Source of the DNA: Owenweeksia sp965214115
GTDB taxonomy: Bacteria; Bacteroidota; Bacteroidia; Flavobacteriales; Schleiferiaceae
Reading direction: 5' to 3'
Assembly (NCBI GenBank): GCA_965214115.1
Contig: CBDCAU010000004.1
Span: forward strand, 124,001 to 188,000
Length of the DNA stretch: 64,000 bases
Position numbers and translations under genes: made by a program. Each line of letters opens with the position of its first letter. Position 1 is the stretch's first letter. This document shows, in pieces, positions 15,911 through 24,525 of the stretch. The notes under the pieces are model-generated. The model was not told where the DNA came from. It ran no database searches and was given only the letters and a program-made list of their open reading frames with translations.

Positions 15911-17347
15911 CTACCGATTCCGCCAGAAAAAGGGCATAAAAAGAATCAAGACCGTGAAGAGTTCCAAGCGGCCGAGCAGCATCAGGAAAGACAGGAACAG
16001 CTTCCCTCCCATTGGGATGTGGGCAAAATTATCGACCGGCCCCACGCTGCCGATGCCCGGGCCGATGTTTCCCAAAGTGGCCGCCACAGAGCCGAGCGCG
16101 GTGTTGAAGTCCAAGCCGAGCACCGACATTACCAGCGCGCCCAAAAAGAAGATAATCAGGTAGATAAGCACGAAGGCGGTGATGGTGGAAGTGATATTCC
16201 GGGGGACAGCCTTTCCGCTGAGGCGCACGGGAATCACCGCGTCGGGGTGCAGTTGGCGCTTCAATTCCAGCAGGCTATTTTTGATTAAAACGATGTAGCG
16301 CATAATCTTGACGCCGCCCGCCGTGCTGCCGGTGCTGCCGCCGCTGAAAAAGAGGATGAAAATCACGAAGCCCAAAAAATAGGGCCACTGCGAATAATCA
16401 TCGGTGATGAATCCGGTGGTGGTCATAATGGAAACCACTTGGAAAAGCCCGCTGCGCAAGGATTTTTCCCAACCGTAATCCTGAAAAAAGAAAAGCCCCG
16501 ATACGATAATGGCGCTAAAAATCAAGGTGTTGTAAAAATAAACGCGCAATTCCTCATTTTTCAGAACGTTCTTGAACCGGCCGGTAAAACCGAAGAAAAG
16601 CAAGGTGAAATTGACCCCCGCCAAAAACATAAAAGCGGTGATGATATAATGAATGGCCGGCGCGGAAAAAGCGGCGATGCTGGCGTTTTTGGTGGAAAAA
16701 CCGCCCGTGGCCATCGTGGCCATCGCGTGGTTGAGGCCGTCGAACCAACTCATCCCTGCGATTTTTAAAAGGAAAGCTTCCACCGCGGTAAGCGCAAAAT
16801 ACACCAGCCACAACCGCTTGGCGGTGTCGGCGATGCGTGGGCTGAGCTTGTCCGGCGTAACGCCCGGCGCCTCGGCCACAAATAGCTGCATCCCGCCCAC
16901 GCCAAGGAGCGGCAAAATGGCGACCGTCAAAACGATGATCCCCATCCCGCCCAGCCAATGCGTCATACTCCGCCAAAAAAGCAAGTTGCGCGGCACCACT
17001 TCAATATCGGTCAAGATGGTGGCCCCGGTGGTCGTAAAACCGCTCACCGTCTCAAAAAATGCGTTGATGAAACTTGGGATTTCGCCACTGAAAATATAAG
17101 GCAGGCAGCCGGCCAGGCTCATCGAAAACCAACCGATGGCCACGATGAGGAACCCATCGCGCTTGCGGACATCGCGCTGCGAATTACCCCAGTTGGACAA
17201 TCGCAACAAGAAACCGACCGTGGCCGAAATGCCGGATGAAATCAGCAGCGGCCGCCAATCTTCATCATAATATAGCGCCACGGAAATACTCAAAAACATC
17301 ATCCCCCCCACGAGGAGGAGCAAGGTGCCGGCGAGGGCGGCTATCAT
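15911..17347 (-). CDS. trkH: Trk-type potassium uptake protein TrkH
   Basis: 478 residues from the ATG at 17345-17347 (MIAALAGTLLLLVGG). The longer frame would run 86 bases into trkA and is unlikely. The four pore loops with their selectivity Gly are visible: SGFTTTGAT, ATMATGGFST, SIMTTTGFI and ATLGNIGPG, each between membrane helix pairs. This is the ion-conducting subunit, which imports K+ with TrkA as the cytoplasmic gating ring. It lies 43 bases downstream of trkA on the same strand, so the two form an operon. Confidence 0.95.
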   Translation of the reverse strand: MIAALAGTLLLLVGGMMFLSISVALYYDEDWRPLLISSGISATVGFLLRLSNWGNSQRDVRKRDGFLIVAIGWFSMSLAGCLPYIFSGEIPSFINAFFETVSGFTTTGATILTDIEVVPRNLLFWRSMTHWLGGMGIIVLTVAILPLLGVGGMQLFVAEAPGVTPDKLSPRIADTAKRLWLVYFALTAVEAFLLKIAGMSWFDGLNHAMATMATGGFSTKNASIAAFSAPAIHYIITAFMFLAGVNFTLLFFGFTGRFKNVLKNEELRVYFYNTLIFSAIIVSGLFFFQDYGWEKSLRSGLFQVVSIMTTTGFITDDYSQWPYFLGFVIFILFFSGGSTGSTAGGVKIMRYIVLIKNSLLELKRQLHPDAVIPVRLSGKAVPRNITSTITAFVLIYLIIFFLGALVMSVLGLDFNTALGSVAATLGNIGPGIGSVGPVDNFAHIPMGGKLFLSFLMLLGRLELFTVLILFMPFFWRNR

Positions 17348-17390
17348 TTTGATATTGAATCGGTACAACCTTTTTAGTATAAAAACTGCC

Positions 17391-18731
17391 TTATTTGAAA
17401 TAGCGGCCCACGGCCTTGGCGCAGTTCGATTTGGCAAATACCACCACGCGGTCGCCTTCTTTGATCTGAAAATCACCTTTGGGGATCAGCGCTTTTTGCT
17501 GGCGCACCACCCCGCCCACCAGCGCGCCGCCGGGCAGGCCCAGTTCCATTATTTTGCCTTTGGTGGCCTTCGCCTTCGGGCCCACCTCAAACTCCATCAC
17601 CTCGGCGTCCACACCGTGCAGGGTGGCCAGTTCCACAAAATCGCCCCGCCGGATATAACGATAGATAAAATTGGCCGCCGCCAGTTTTTTATTGATTAAA
17701 GAATCGATTCCGATAGATTGCGAAAGCGACAGATACTCAATGTTTTCCACCATCGCGATGGTCTTTTTCACGCCTCGGTCTTTCGCCACGAGGCAGGCCA
17801 GAATGTTCGTTTCCGAATTGCCGGTAACGGTCACCAAAACATCGGTGTCCGCGATGCCTTCTTCTTCGAGTTTCTCCACGTTGGTGCCATCAAAATTCAA
17901 TACCAATACATCGGGCAGTTCCGCCGCCAATTCCGTGGCGCGGTCGGATTTTTTTTCGATCAGTTTTACGTGGTAGCTGCGGCTCAGCTTCTTGGCCAGT
18001 ATTTTTCCGGTGCGGCTGCCACCAATGATTACCACGTTGGCCACCTCTATTTTTTCCTTTCCGGTGATGGCCAGCACTTCCTTCAGCCCCTCGGCGTGGG
18101 TGATGACGAAAAGGTGGTCGTCCGCCTTCAAAATCGTTTCGCCCTCTGGGATGATGGTTTCGTCGCCTCGCTTAATGGCCACTACGATGTAAGTGCGTTC
18201 GTCGTAAATCGCGGCCATTTGGGCGATGGATTTCCCCACCAGTTCCGCGCCCTCGGAAATGTTCAGCCCGATGAGCGTGATTTTGCCATTGTCAAATTCA
18301 ATGGATTCGGTGGCGGCGTTGGTTTTTATCAAATGCCGCACCTCGCGCGCGGCCAGCGATTCGGGCGAAATCAGCTCGTCGATCCCCAAATCGCGGATGT
18401 TCAAAATTTCGGGGTTCGTCAAATATTGCATCGTGGAAATCCGTGCGATGGTGCGGCGCGCGCCCAGTTTTTTGGCATAGATGGCGCTCAGGATATTGGC
18501 CTCTTCCACGGAAGTGACGCTAATGAAGAGGTCGGCCGAGGGTACCTTGGCGTTCTTCAACACCTTATAATCCGTCACCTCGCCGGTGATGGTGATGGCA
18601 TCGATGTTTTGGTCAAAATTTCCCAGTTTGTCGTGGTCGCGGTCAATTAGGGTAATGTCGTGCGATTCGCTGGAAAGCCACCTGGCCAAGTGCGTGCCCA
18701 CCGCACCCGCGCCCGCTATCACTATTTTCAT
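17391..18731 (-). CDS. trkA: Trk potassium transport regulator TrkA
   Basis: 446 residues, the full TrkA length, with two tandem RCK units (each RCK_N plus RCK_C). The first nucleotide-binding motif is IVIAGAGAVGTHLARWL with the acidic ID at the end of strand 2; the second is VVIIGGSRTGKILAKKL. C-terminal RCK_C segments (ISEGAELVGKSI and IMELGLPGGALVGGV) follow each. It binds NAD(H)/ATP and gates TrkH from the cytoplasm. It is the first gene of the trkA-trkH operon. Confidence 0.95.
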   Translation of the reverse strand: MKIVIAGAGAVGTHLARWLSSESHDITLIDRDHDKLGNFDQNIDAITITGEVTDYKVLKNAKVPSADLFISVTSVEEANILSAIYAKKLGARRTIARISTMQYLTNPEILNIRDLGIDELISPESLAAREVRHLIKTNAATESIEFDNGKITLIGLNISEGAELVGKSIAQMAAIYDERTYIVVAIKRGDETIIPEGETILKADDHLFVITHAEGLKEVLAITGKEKIEVANVVIIGGSRTGKILAKKLSRSYHVKLIEKKSDRATELAAELPDVLVLNFDGTNVEKLEEEGIADTDVLVTVTGNSETNILACLVAKDRGVKKTIAMVENIEYLSLSQSIGIDSLINKKLAAANFIYRYIRRGDFVELATLHGVDAEVMEFEVGPKAKATKGKIMELGLPGGALVGGVVRQQKALIPKGDFQIKEGDRVVVFAKSNCAKAVGRYFK

Positions 18732-18749
18732 AGAGAAATTTTAGGGCTG

Positions 18750-18757
18750 CAAATGTA
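18750..18757 (-). promoter_or_regulatory. -7 box upstream of trkA
   Basis: Minus-strand TACATTTG matches TAnnTTTG and lies 18 bases before the trkA start. No clear -33 TTTG at the right distance is seen, so confidence is limited. Confidence 0.45.
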
Positions 18758-18954
18758 AATGAGTTGATGGTTATGGATGTTCAGTTATTAATTATGGAGT
18801 TATAAATTATTTAGGCATTATATCTTTTAAGCTCAACACCAAATTTTTAGGGGAATTCAGCTTTTAAAATGGACACTTTAGCAGGATGCCCGCTCAGTTA
18901 AAAGTCTCCTAAATGCCCAGCCTAATTAACCTAATAACCAATAACTTCCTGGTC

Positions 18955-19410
18955 CTACCACGTTTGGTTGCGCAGCTTCTGCACCGCCCGCATCACGTCG
19001 CGCTGGCTGATTTGGCCCAGCAGTTTCCCGTCTTTCATCACGGGGAATCGGCGCAGTTTCATCTCCAAATGCATCCGCGCGGCTTCCATCACTTCAGTGT
19101 CGGGGTCGATGGTTTTTACGTCCGTTATCATCCGGTCTTTCAGGAGGTGCGATTGGCTCATCGTATTGTTGTACTTGCCGCGCAGGCTGTCTTTCAGGCA
19201 GTCGCCCTCGGAAATCATCCCCACAATATTGTTGTGTTCATCCACCACCGGCCCGCCGCTGATGTTCTTTTTCAGGAGGGTTTGCATCACCTCGTCCATC
19301 GTTTGCTCGGGACGGAAAGTGACGAGCTTTTTCGTCATACAATCCTTGACCAAGATTTGCTGGGCTTCTCTCTTTTCGGGCGCCTTGCGCTGTCCTTGAA
19401 AACTTACCAT
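18955..19410 (-). CDS. Tandem CBS-domain protein
   Basis: 151 residues from ATG 19408-19410 (MVSFQGQRK). Two CBS motifs make one Bateman module: LVKDCMTKKLVTFRPEQTMD to GGPVVDEHNNIVGMISEGD, and LKDRMITDVKTIDPDTEVME to RFPVMKDGKLLGQISQRDVM. Such stand-alone modules bind adenine nucleotides and regulate partners; the partner is unknown. It is separated from trkA by about 220 bases with no gene, so co-regulation with K+ uptake is possible but not shown. Confidence 0.9.
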   Translation of the reverse strand: MVSFQGQRKAPEKREAQQILVKDCMTKKLVTFRPEQTMDEVMQTLLKKNISGGPVVDEHNNIVGMISEGDCLKDSLRGKYNNTMSQSHLLKDRMITDVKTIDPDTEVMEAARMHLEMKLRRFPVMKDGKLLGQISQRDVMRAVQKLRNQTW

Positions 19411-19510
19411 AATTCTATTTTTTTTGAGATTTGAAAAGTACACTTTTTCATAAATTCACCGCCTTGCATTAGTATTCTTCCCCTTGGCGGGAAATAAATT
19501 CCATCCCAAA

Positions 19511-20536
19511 GTGAAATTTCCCCTTTCCTTTTTGATTTTTTTACTTGCGTTTTTTCCGTTGCAATCGCAATGGAGAAATTTGACAACAAATTCCACCGCC
19601 AGCCTGCGCGGCTTGGCGGCAGTCTCCAAAAAAGTGTGCTGGGCCAGCGGTTCGGAAGGCACGGTGCTGCGAACCACCGATGGTGGCGAAACCTTCCGCA
19701 ACGTCCCGCCCAGCTATGAAAAATACAAAACGCTCCAATTCCGCGACATTCACGCTTTTGACCAAAATTCCGCCCTGATTATTTCCGCCGGCCTGCCCGC
19801 CGTGATTCTCAAAACCAAAAACGGCGGCAAGACTTGGACGGAAACCTATCGCAACGAAACCCAAGGCGTGTTTTTCGATGCGATGGATTTTTGGGATTCC
19901 AAACGCGGGATGGCCTTTTCGGATGCGCCAGACGATAAACTCTTTATTATAGAAACCAAAGACGGCGGCAATTCTTGGCAGCCCCTCCCTGATTCCAACT
20001 TGCCTACGGTTTTTGAAAAACAAGGCGGATTTGCCGCCAGCGGAACTTGCCTGAAAACCTTCGGGGAAAGTTCTGTCATCATCGGCCTGGGAAATCAAGC
20101 GGCCACGGTTTTGATTTCCAATGATTTTGGGAAATCGTGGGAAACTTGGTACACCACCCTTGATTTCGGCGCGCCGTCCAAAGGCATTTTTTCGTTCGAT
20201 TTTAAAAATGAAAACGAAGGCATTTGCGTCGGCGGCGATTACCGCGCGGATTCCCTTTCGAAAAACACCATCGCCCAAACGGCGGATGGCGGACGCTCTT
20301 GGCAGCTCATTTCTCATCCCGCCGTCAGCGGAAAATATCGCTCGTGCGTGAAGTATCTTTCTGACAATGAAATTGTTGCGGTAAGCCGGACGGGTACGAG
20401 TTTTTCAAAAAACAATGGAAAAACGTGGGCACTTTTGAAAGGGGCATTTTATACGCTGAGCTTGGCGGAGGACGGTACGCTTTGGGCGAGCGGCGCGGAG
20501 GGAAAAATGGCCGTGTGGGATTTTCAGAAAAAATAG
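19511..20536 (+). CDS. YCF48/BNR-repeat secreted beta-propeller
   Basis: 341 residues using GTG 19511, which opens a signal peptide (KFPLSFLIFLLAFFPLQSQ); TTG 19484 is the alternative. At least six Asp-box-like turns are visible: TTDGGETF, TKNGGKTW, TKDGGNSW, SNDFGKSW, TADGGRSW and SKNNGKTW, spaced about 45-60 residues. This is the YCF48/HCF136 type of beta-propeller. It should be exported. In this phylum these proteins have no settled function and are not sialidases, since the catalytic Arg triad is not evident. It is divergent from the CBS gene. Confidence 0.82.
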   Translation: MKFPLSFLIFLLAFFPLQSQWRNLTTNSTASLRGLAAVSKKVCWASGSEGTVLRTTDGGETFRNVPPSYEKYKTLQFRDIHAFDQNSALIISAGLPAVILKTKNGGKTWTETYRNETQGVFFDAMDFWDSKRGMAFSDAPDDKLFIIETKDGGNSWQPLPDSNLPTVFEKQGGFAASGTCLKTFGESSVIIGLGNQAATVLISNDFGKSWETWYTTLDFGAPSKGIFSFDFKNENEGICVGGDYRADSLSKNTIAQTADGGRSWQLISHPAVSGKYRSCVKYLSDNEIVAVSRTGTSFSKNNGKTWALLKGAFYTLSLAEDGTLWASGAEGKMAVWDFQKK

Positions 20537-20589
20537 ACGCCTCAATGGTTTCTTTTCCAATATTTTAGCATCAAACAAAAAATAAAAAA

Positions 20590-21756
20590 ATGAACCCCCG
20601 CGAACACTATATAATAGGCGTGCGCAACACGCTGGAAGAAAACGGCAAAACCTACTGGCGGCCCGACTACAAGCGCCACCGCAAACTGGCGGTGCACTGG
20701 CAGAAATACAAGCTGCCCAATACGGTGAACGAACACACCCGCGCCGATAAACCCGTCAAAGGTTTCCCTGAAAATTTTATCGATGATTTGATAGAGGAAA
20801 TGAAGCAACTGCCTGAACGCCAGCGCACCGTGACGTTTTATATTCACGGTTGGCACCGTTTCAAAAAAGTGTCGCACAAGTTGGATATTTTGGATAATCT
20901 TTCCAAAACCTATGGCGAAGGCGGGCCGGTCGGCAAGTTCGTTTTCCTTAGCTGGCCCAGCTCCGGCCTGCGCCATTTGGTGGACGACCGCGCGTTTCAA
21001 ATCGGGCATCTCTTTGGCAAAAACCACCTTTCCCATTTAAAGGAATTGCGCGACCGGCTGCACGAAATCGGCGGCAAAATGATTTTGATGGCGCACAGTT
21101 TTGGTCACCACGTTTTAAACGGCATCCTTTCCACCAGCGCCAGTTTCCAATTGCAGCGGCCGCTGTTCGACCACGTTTTTCTGTTTGCCTCGGACATTGC
21201 CCACCAAAGTGTTTTCCGAAACGAGACCACCAGCGGCGTTTTGTTAGGAAATCCGCTGGCCCACCTCGGCCCGCAAATCTATCCTGAGCGGAATTACAAC
21301 CTGACGGATTTGGCGCGGCTATCCTCGAACAACCACGTGTTTTACCACCGCTACGACGTGATGTTGCACAACAGCACTTTTATGTTCGCCAAAAAAATGT
21401 TCAGCGGACTTTTAGACCGGTTGCACATTGACAACGAGGAACTTGCGATGATTCAGAAATCGTTTTGCTTGGGAAATCTCGGTGGCGAAAAACTGCTGGC
21501 GGCCAATCCCGATTTTGATTTTGTGAACGTAAAAGAACTGATGGACGACCACCCGCGCGACCGAAAAACCTTCAAAGTAAAACGCAAAAAGCGCGATAAA
21601 ATCGACGAGTTTTTGGAAGAGCCGCGCAAATTTGTGGGTTTCGGAATTGGTAATTTCGCGGCTTCTGCCTTTAAGCAAAAACATTATGTGGGGCTGCACC
21701 AATATCTGTTTTCGGCGGATTCGGTGGTGAAGGAGGTGAAGGGGAAGATGGGGTGA
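20590..21756 (+). CDS. Alpha/beta hydrolase (DUF900-like)
   Basis: 388 residues, cytoplasmic. Fold landmarks: TVTFYIHGWHRFKK (oxyanion strand with HGW), FVFLSWPSSG (typical DUF900 SWPS), and the nucleophile elbow MILMAHSFGHHVLNGIL with the predicted catalytic Ser. A later VFLFASDIAHQSVF strand supplies a possible acidic residue, and His residues follow near NHVFYHRYD. The substrate is unknown. The C-terminal about 90 residues are Lys-rich and not recognised. It starts 54 bases after the propeller gene and may share its transcript. Confidence 0.8.
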   Translation: MNPREHYIIGVRNTLEENGKTYWRPDYKRHRKLAVHWQKYKLPNTVNEHTRADKPVKGFPENFIDDLIEEMKQLPERQRTVTFYIHGWHRFKKVSHKLDILDNLSKTYGEGGPVGKFVFLSWPSSGLRHLVDDRAFQIGHLFGKNHLSHLKELRDRLHEIGGKMILMAHSFGHHVLNGILSTSASFQLQRPLFDHVFLFASDIAHQSVFRNETTSGVLLGNPLAHLGPQIYPERNYNLTDLARLSSNNHVFYHRYDVMLHNSTFMFAKKMFSGLLDRLHIDNEELAMIQKSFCLGNLGGEKLLAANPDFDFVNVKELMDDHPRDRKTFKVKRKKRDKIDEFLEEPRKFVGFGIGNFAASAFKQKHYVGLHQYLFSADSVVKEVKGKMG

Positions 21757-22177
21757 TGAAGGTGGTACGCTTTACTTTTGGGCGTTCGCCTCCCATCGAA
21801 ACTGAACATCAAACAAACGAAATATGAATGGCAAACTCTCATTTCAGGAACGAGCGGCGCGAGCTATGATGCTGTTATCCAAGCAGCCTCCCGTTACCTT
21901 AGCGGAGGCCAGAGAACAGGCCCGCTGGTTGAGGGAAAACACCAAAACCGACCAGAAGAAACAGAGAGGCTGATTGGGTTTGCTGAGTGGGATTACTCCC
22001 CGAACGGCCGAATTGCAATCCTCTCCCTATTCTGTAACGTATGCTGAAGAATGATTGGCGTCGAGTACCTTATTTTTTTATACAATAAAAAAAACCGACA
22101 CGGCAATAGGACGGAACATCCTTTTTCCAAGTCTGACTGGGTAATTTTAAAGCTTTCGTCAAAAATTAAAAATTACG
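21757..22177. other. 420-base gap with one small candidate gene
   Basis: This gap holds a TACTTTTG promoter-like box at 21773-21780 and the 49-codon frame at 21824. Other open frames here (starting 21778 and 22051) overlap it or the next gene in another frame and show no protein-like signal. No RNA gene or repeat is visible. Confidence 0.5.
21824..21973 (+). CDS. Small hypothetical protein, 49 residues
   Basis: ATG 21824 to TGA 21971-21973. The product starts MNGKLSFQERAARAMMLL, continues VTLAEAREQARWLREN and ends in a Lys/Gln/Arg tail. It looks like two amphipathic helices, a plausible small folded or partner-binding protein. A TACTTTTG box 43 bases upstream supports expression. No family is recognised, and a small fragment of a lost larger gene is equally possible. 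Confidence 0.4.
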   Translation: MNGKLSFQERAARAMMLLSKQPPVTLAEAREQARWLRENTKTDQKKQRG

Positions 22178-22846
22178 ATGATTTGGAACAAGCTAAAATC
22201 GCCTCCCCTACTGGCGGCTATCGGACTTTTAATGTTCAGCCAGATTGCCGCCATCCTCTTGCGAAATGGCTCGGAAGATCTTGGAATCAAATTGATGGCT
22301 CCACTGGATTCCGTGAGCCAAATGCAGTCCGTCCACGATGTGAATTATCATACTATTTCCGCTGATGAGACGACCAAGATCAACCGCTTGAATAAAATTA
22401 TTTCGAGCCATAAAGAACAGCATAAACTAACCTTTCTCGAATTGTATAAGTTCCATTTTGCCTCGCTGTCGCTATTGACCATTTTTTCGATTTTGACGGG
22501 CATCCTCGCTTTTGTGATTGGCCACAATGGATGGAAAGAAACTTCCGGTATGGTGAAAACCTTGTTTTTGACCAGCGTGGCACTGACTTCTTTTTACGGC
22601 TTGTCCATCAACGTGTACCAGCAAGATGTAGGGATCAACAAGAACTTGAACAGTTACATTCAGTATGACAATATCCAAAAGGAAATACTGAACTACTGTT
22701 CCACTTCACCAAACCAAGCCCTCAACGGCGATACTTTGGCCTTCAGTGATTTTCACACTCTTATCGTAGAAAAGCTGGTGAACGCCAATACCATTTATCT
22801 GGAATTTGATCAGGACGCGATAGAAATGAAAGATTATCTCAAATAA
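22178..22846 (+). CDS. Hypothetical membrane protein
   Basis: 222 residues. One N-terminal helix (LLAAIGLLMFSQIAAILL), an extracytoplasmic or cytoplasmic segment of about 60 residues, then two helices (LSLLTIFSILTGILAFVIG and LFLTSVALTSFYGLSI), and a soluble C-terminus with many Asn and Asp. No family is recognised. It is transcribed towards the aldehyde dehydrogenase gene, which is on the opposite strand. Confidence 0.65.
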   Translation: MIWNKLKSPPLLAAIGLLMFSQIAAILLRNGSEDLGIKLMAPLDSVSQMQSVHDVNYHTISADETTKINRLNKIISSHKEQHKLTFLELYKFHFASLSLLTIFSILTGILAFVIGHNGWKETSGMVKTLFLTSVALTSFYGLSINVYQQDVGINKNLNSYIQYDNIQKEILNYCSTSPNQALNGDTLAFSDFHTLIVEKLVNANTIYLEFDQDAIEMKDYLK

Positions 22847-23038
22847 AAAAGGAACACAAACAAGCGTATTCAAGGTGCGGAAGCTCGGTCATTCTGTGGA
22901 AATTTTACCGAAAGTTGGTACTTATTTCTCAAACTTTCACAGCCCTTTTTTTTGAAAAACAAAGCTGATGCATTTGTTGGGTTTGGAGACCTAACAGGAT
23001 TCCCACCGCACAAGGACAATTGAATTTAAACTGAATTA

Positions 23039-24409
23039 TTACTGAATTTCTTTCTTTATATGCACCGCCTTCGCGTTCACGAATTCGTGGATGCCGTGTT
23101 CACCCAGCTCGCGCCCGTAGCCGCTTTTGCCCGTGCCGCCGAAGGGCATCCGAGGGTCGGATTTCACTAATTCATTTATAAACACCGCGCCATCTGACAT
23201 TTGCGGGATGTACTTTTTGGCCATTTCGATGTCGGCTGTGATGAAAGAACAGCCCAACCCATATTGGTGGTCGTTAGCCAGTTTCACGGCTTCGTCGGCG
23301 TCTTTCGCCACAATCATCGAAGCTACCGGCCCAAACAATTCCTCGTCAAAAGCGGGCATTCCTTTTTTTACATTTTTTAAGATAGTCGGCTGAAAATGAG
23401 CCTTTTCCCGCTTGCCGCCGATCACGATTTCCGCGCCTTTTTCTACGGATTTTTTCATCTGCTCTTCCAGTTCCTCCGCCAAATCCTCGCGCGCCATCGG
23501 GCCGATGTCGGTGCTTTCGTCCATCGGGTCGCCCTGTTTCATTTCGGCGACTTTCTTTTTATAAATTTCGATAAAATCATCAGCAATTTCCTCCACCAAA
23601 ATGAAGCGCTTGGCGGCGATGCAGCTTTGACCGTTGTTCATCATCCGCGCGGTTTTGCCCAGTTCGGCGGCTTTTTCCAAATCGGCGTCGGCAAAAACCA
23701 CAAAGGCGTTGCTGCCGCCCAGTTCCAATAGAGTTTTTTTGATTTCCTCGCCACAAGTTTTGGCCACCGCCGAGCCCGCGCGCACGCTGCCCGTCAGTGA
23801 GCAGGCTTTTACGTGGGGGTGGCGCAGCACCTTTTCCACCGATTCGTTTTCCAAAGGCAAATTTTGGAAAACCCCTTTTTCAAAGCCCGCCCGCTCAAAC
23901 AGTTCGACCATCATTTCTGCGCAGCCTTGCACGTTGGTGGAATGTTTCAACAAGGCGGTATTGCCCGCCATAATGGTAGGAGCGGCAAAACGGAACACCT
24001 GCCAAAAGGGATAATTCCACGGCATAATCGCCAGCACAACACCCAGCGGTTCGTAGCTCACATAGCTTTCGTCGGCGTCGGTTTCGATGAGTTGATCGGA
24101 GAGGAAACGCTCGGCGTGCTCGGCGTAAAACTCGCAGACCCACGCGCATTTTTCCGCTTCGGCGCGCGCGCCAGTAATGGGTTTGCCCATTTCGCGGGTC
24201 ATCATTTTTGCGTATTTATCGGTGTTTTCCCGCAAGTCATTGGCAACGGCGCGCATTTTTTCGGCGCGCTCGGCAAAGGTGGTTTTCCGAAAACGCCAGA
24301 ACGTTTCGTGGGCGAGGTTCACCCTGTCCTTCGCTTCGTCGGCGGAAATTTCCTCGTATTCTTTTATCACTTCCTGATTGTGAGGATTGATGCTTTTTAT
24401 TGTACTCAT
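23039..24409 (-). CDS. NAD(P)-dependent aldehyde dehydrogenase, succinate-semialdehyde dehydrogenase-like
   Basis: 456 residues from ATG 24407-24409 (MSTIKSINPHNQEVI). Class 3 ALDH landmarks: MPWNYPFWQ (Asn132), the base in LLELGGSNAFVV (Glu229), the nucleophile in NNGQSCIAAKR (Cys263), and EELFGPV. The short N-terminus and the PFGGTGKSGYGRELG end match the GabD/Sad group that oxidises succinate semialdehyde. Substrate choice is inferred. It is not in an obvious GABA cluster: neighbours are an M14 peptidase and a TPP enzyme, separated by a repeat-bearing spacer. Confidence 0.9.
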   Translation of the reverse strand: MSTIKSINPHNQEVIKEYEEISADEAKDRVNLAHETFWRFRKTTFAERAEKMRAVANDLRENTDKYAKMMTREMGKPITGARAEAEKCAWVCEFYAEHAERFLSDQLIETDADESYVSYEPLGVVLAIMPWNYPFWQVFRFAAPTIMAGNTALLKHSTNVQGCAEMMVELFERAGFEKGVFQNLPLENESVEKVLRHPHVKACSLTGSVRAGSAVAKTCGEEIKKTLLELGGSNAFVVFADADLEKAAELGKTARMMNNGQSCIAAKRFILVEEIADDFIEIYKKKVAEMKQGDPMDESTDIGPMAREDLAEELEEQMKKSVEKGAEIVIGGKREKAHFQPTILKNVKKGMPAFDEELFGPVASMIVAKDADEAVKLANDHQYGLGCSFITADIEMAKKYIPQMSDGAVFINELVKSDPRMPFGGTGKSGYGRELGEHGIHEFVNAKAVHIKKEIQ

Positions 24410-24420
24410 AATGTTTTTTT

Positions 24421-24519
24421 TGCCACAAAGGCACGAAGAACACAAAGTATAAAAACCAATTAACCTTTTGCTTTAGAAAACTGAGCTAATTTCTTTGTGT
24501 CCTTTGAGTCTTCGTGGCC
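24421..24519. repeat. Long imperfect inverted repeat
   Basis: Left arm GCCACAAAGGCACGAAGAAC / ACAAAG and right arm CTTTGTGTCCTTTGAGTCTT / CGTGGC face each other around an AT-rich loop, between the aldehyde dehydrogenase and M14 peptidase genes. It could fold into a hairpin that ends transcription of the peptidase gene. Confidence 0.6.
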
Positions 24520-24525
24520 AATATT

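Noticed and set aside
17718..18650. 310-codon plus-strand frame over trkA
   Set aside because: Antisense shadow; His/Phe/Gln-rich with no family features, while trkA is complete.
22051..22365. 104-codon plus-strand frame before the 22178 gene
   Set aside because: It mostly overlaps the membrane protein gene in another frame and has no protein-like features of its own.
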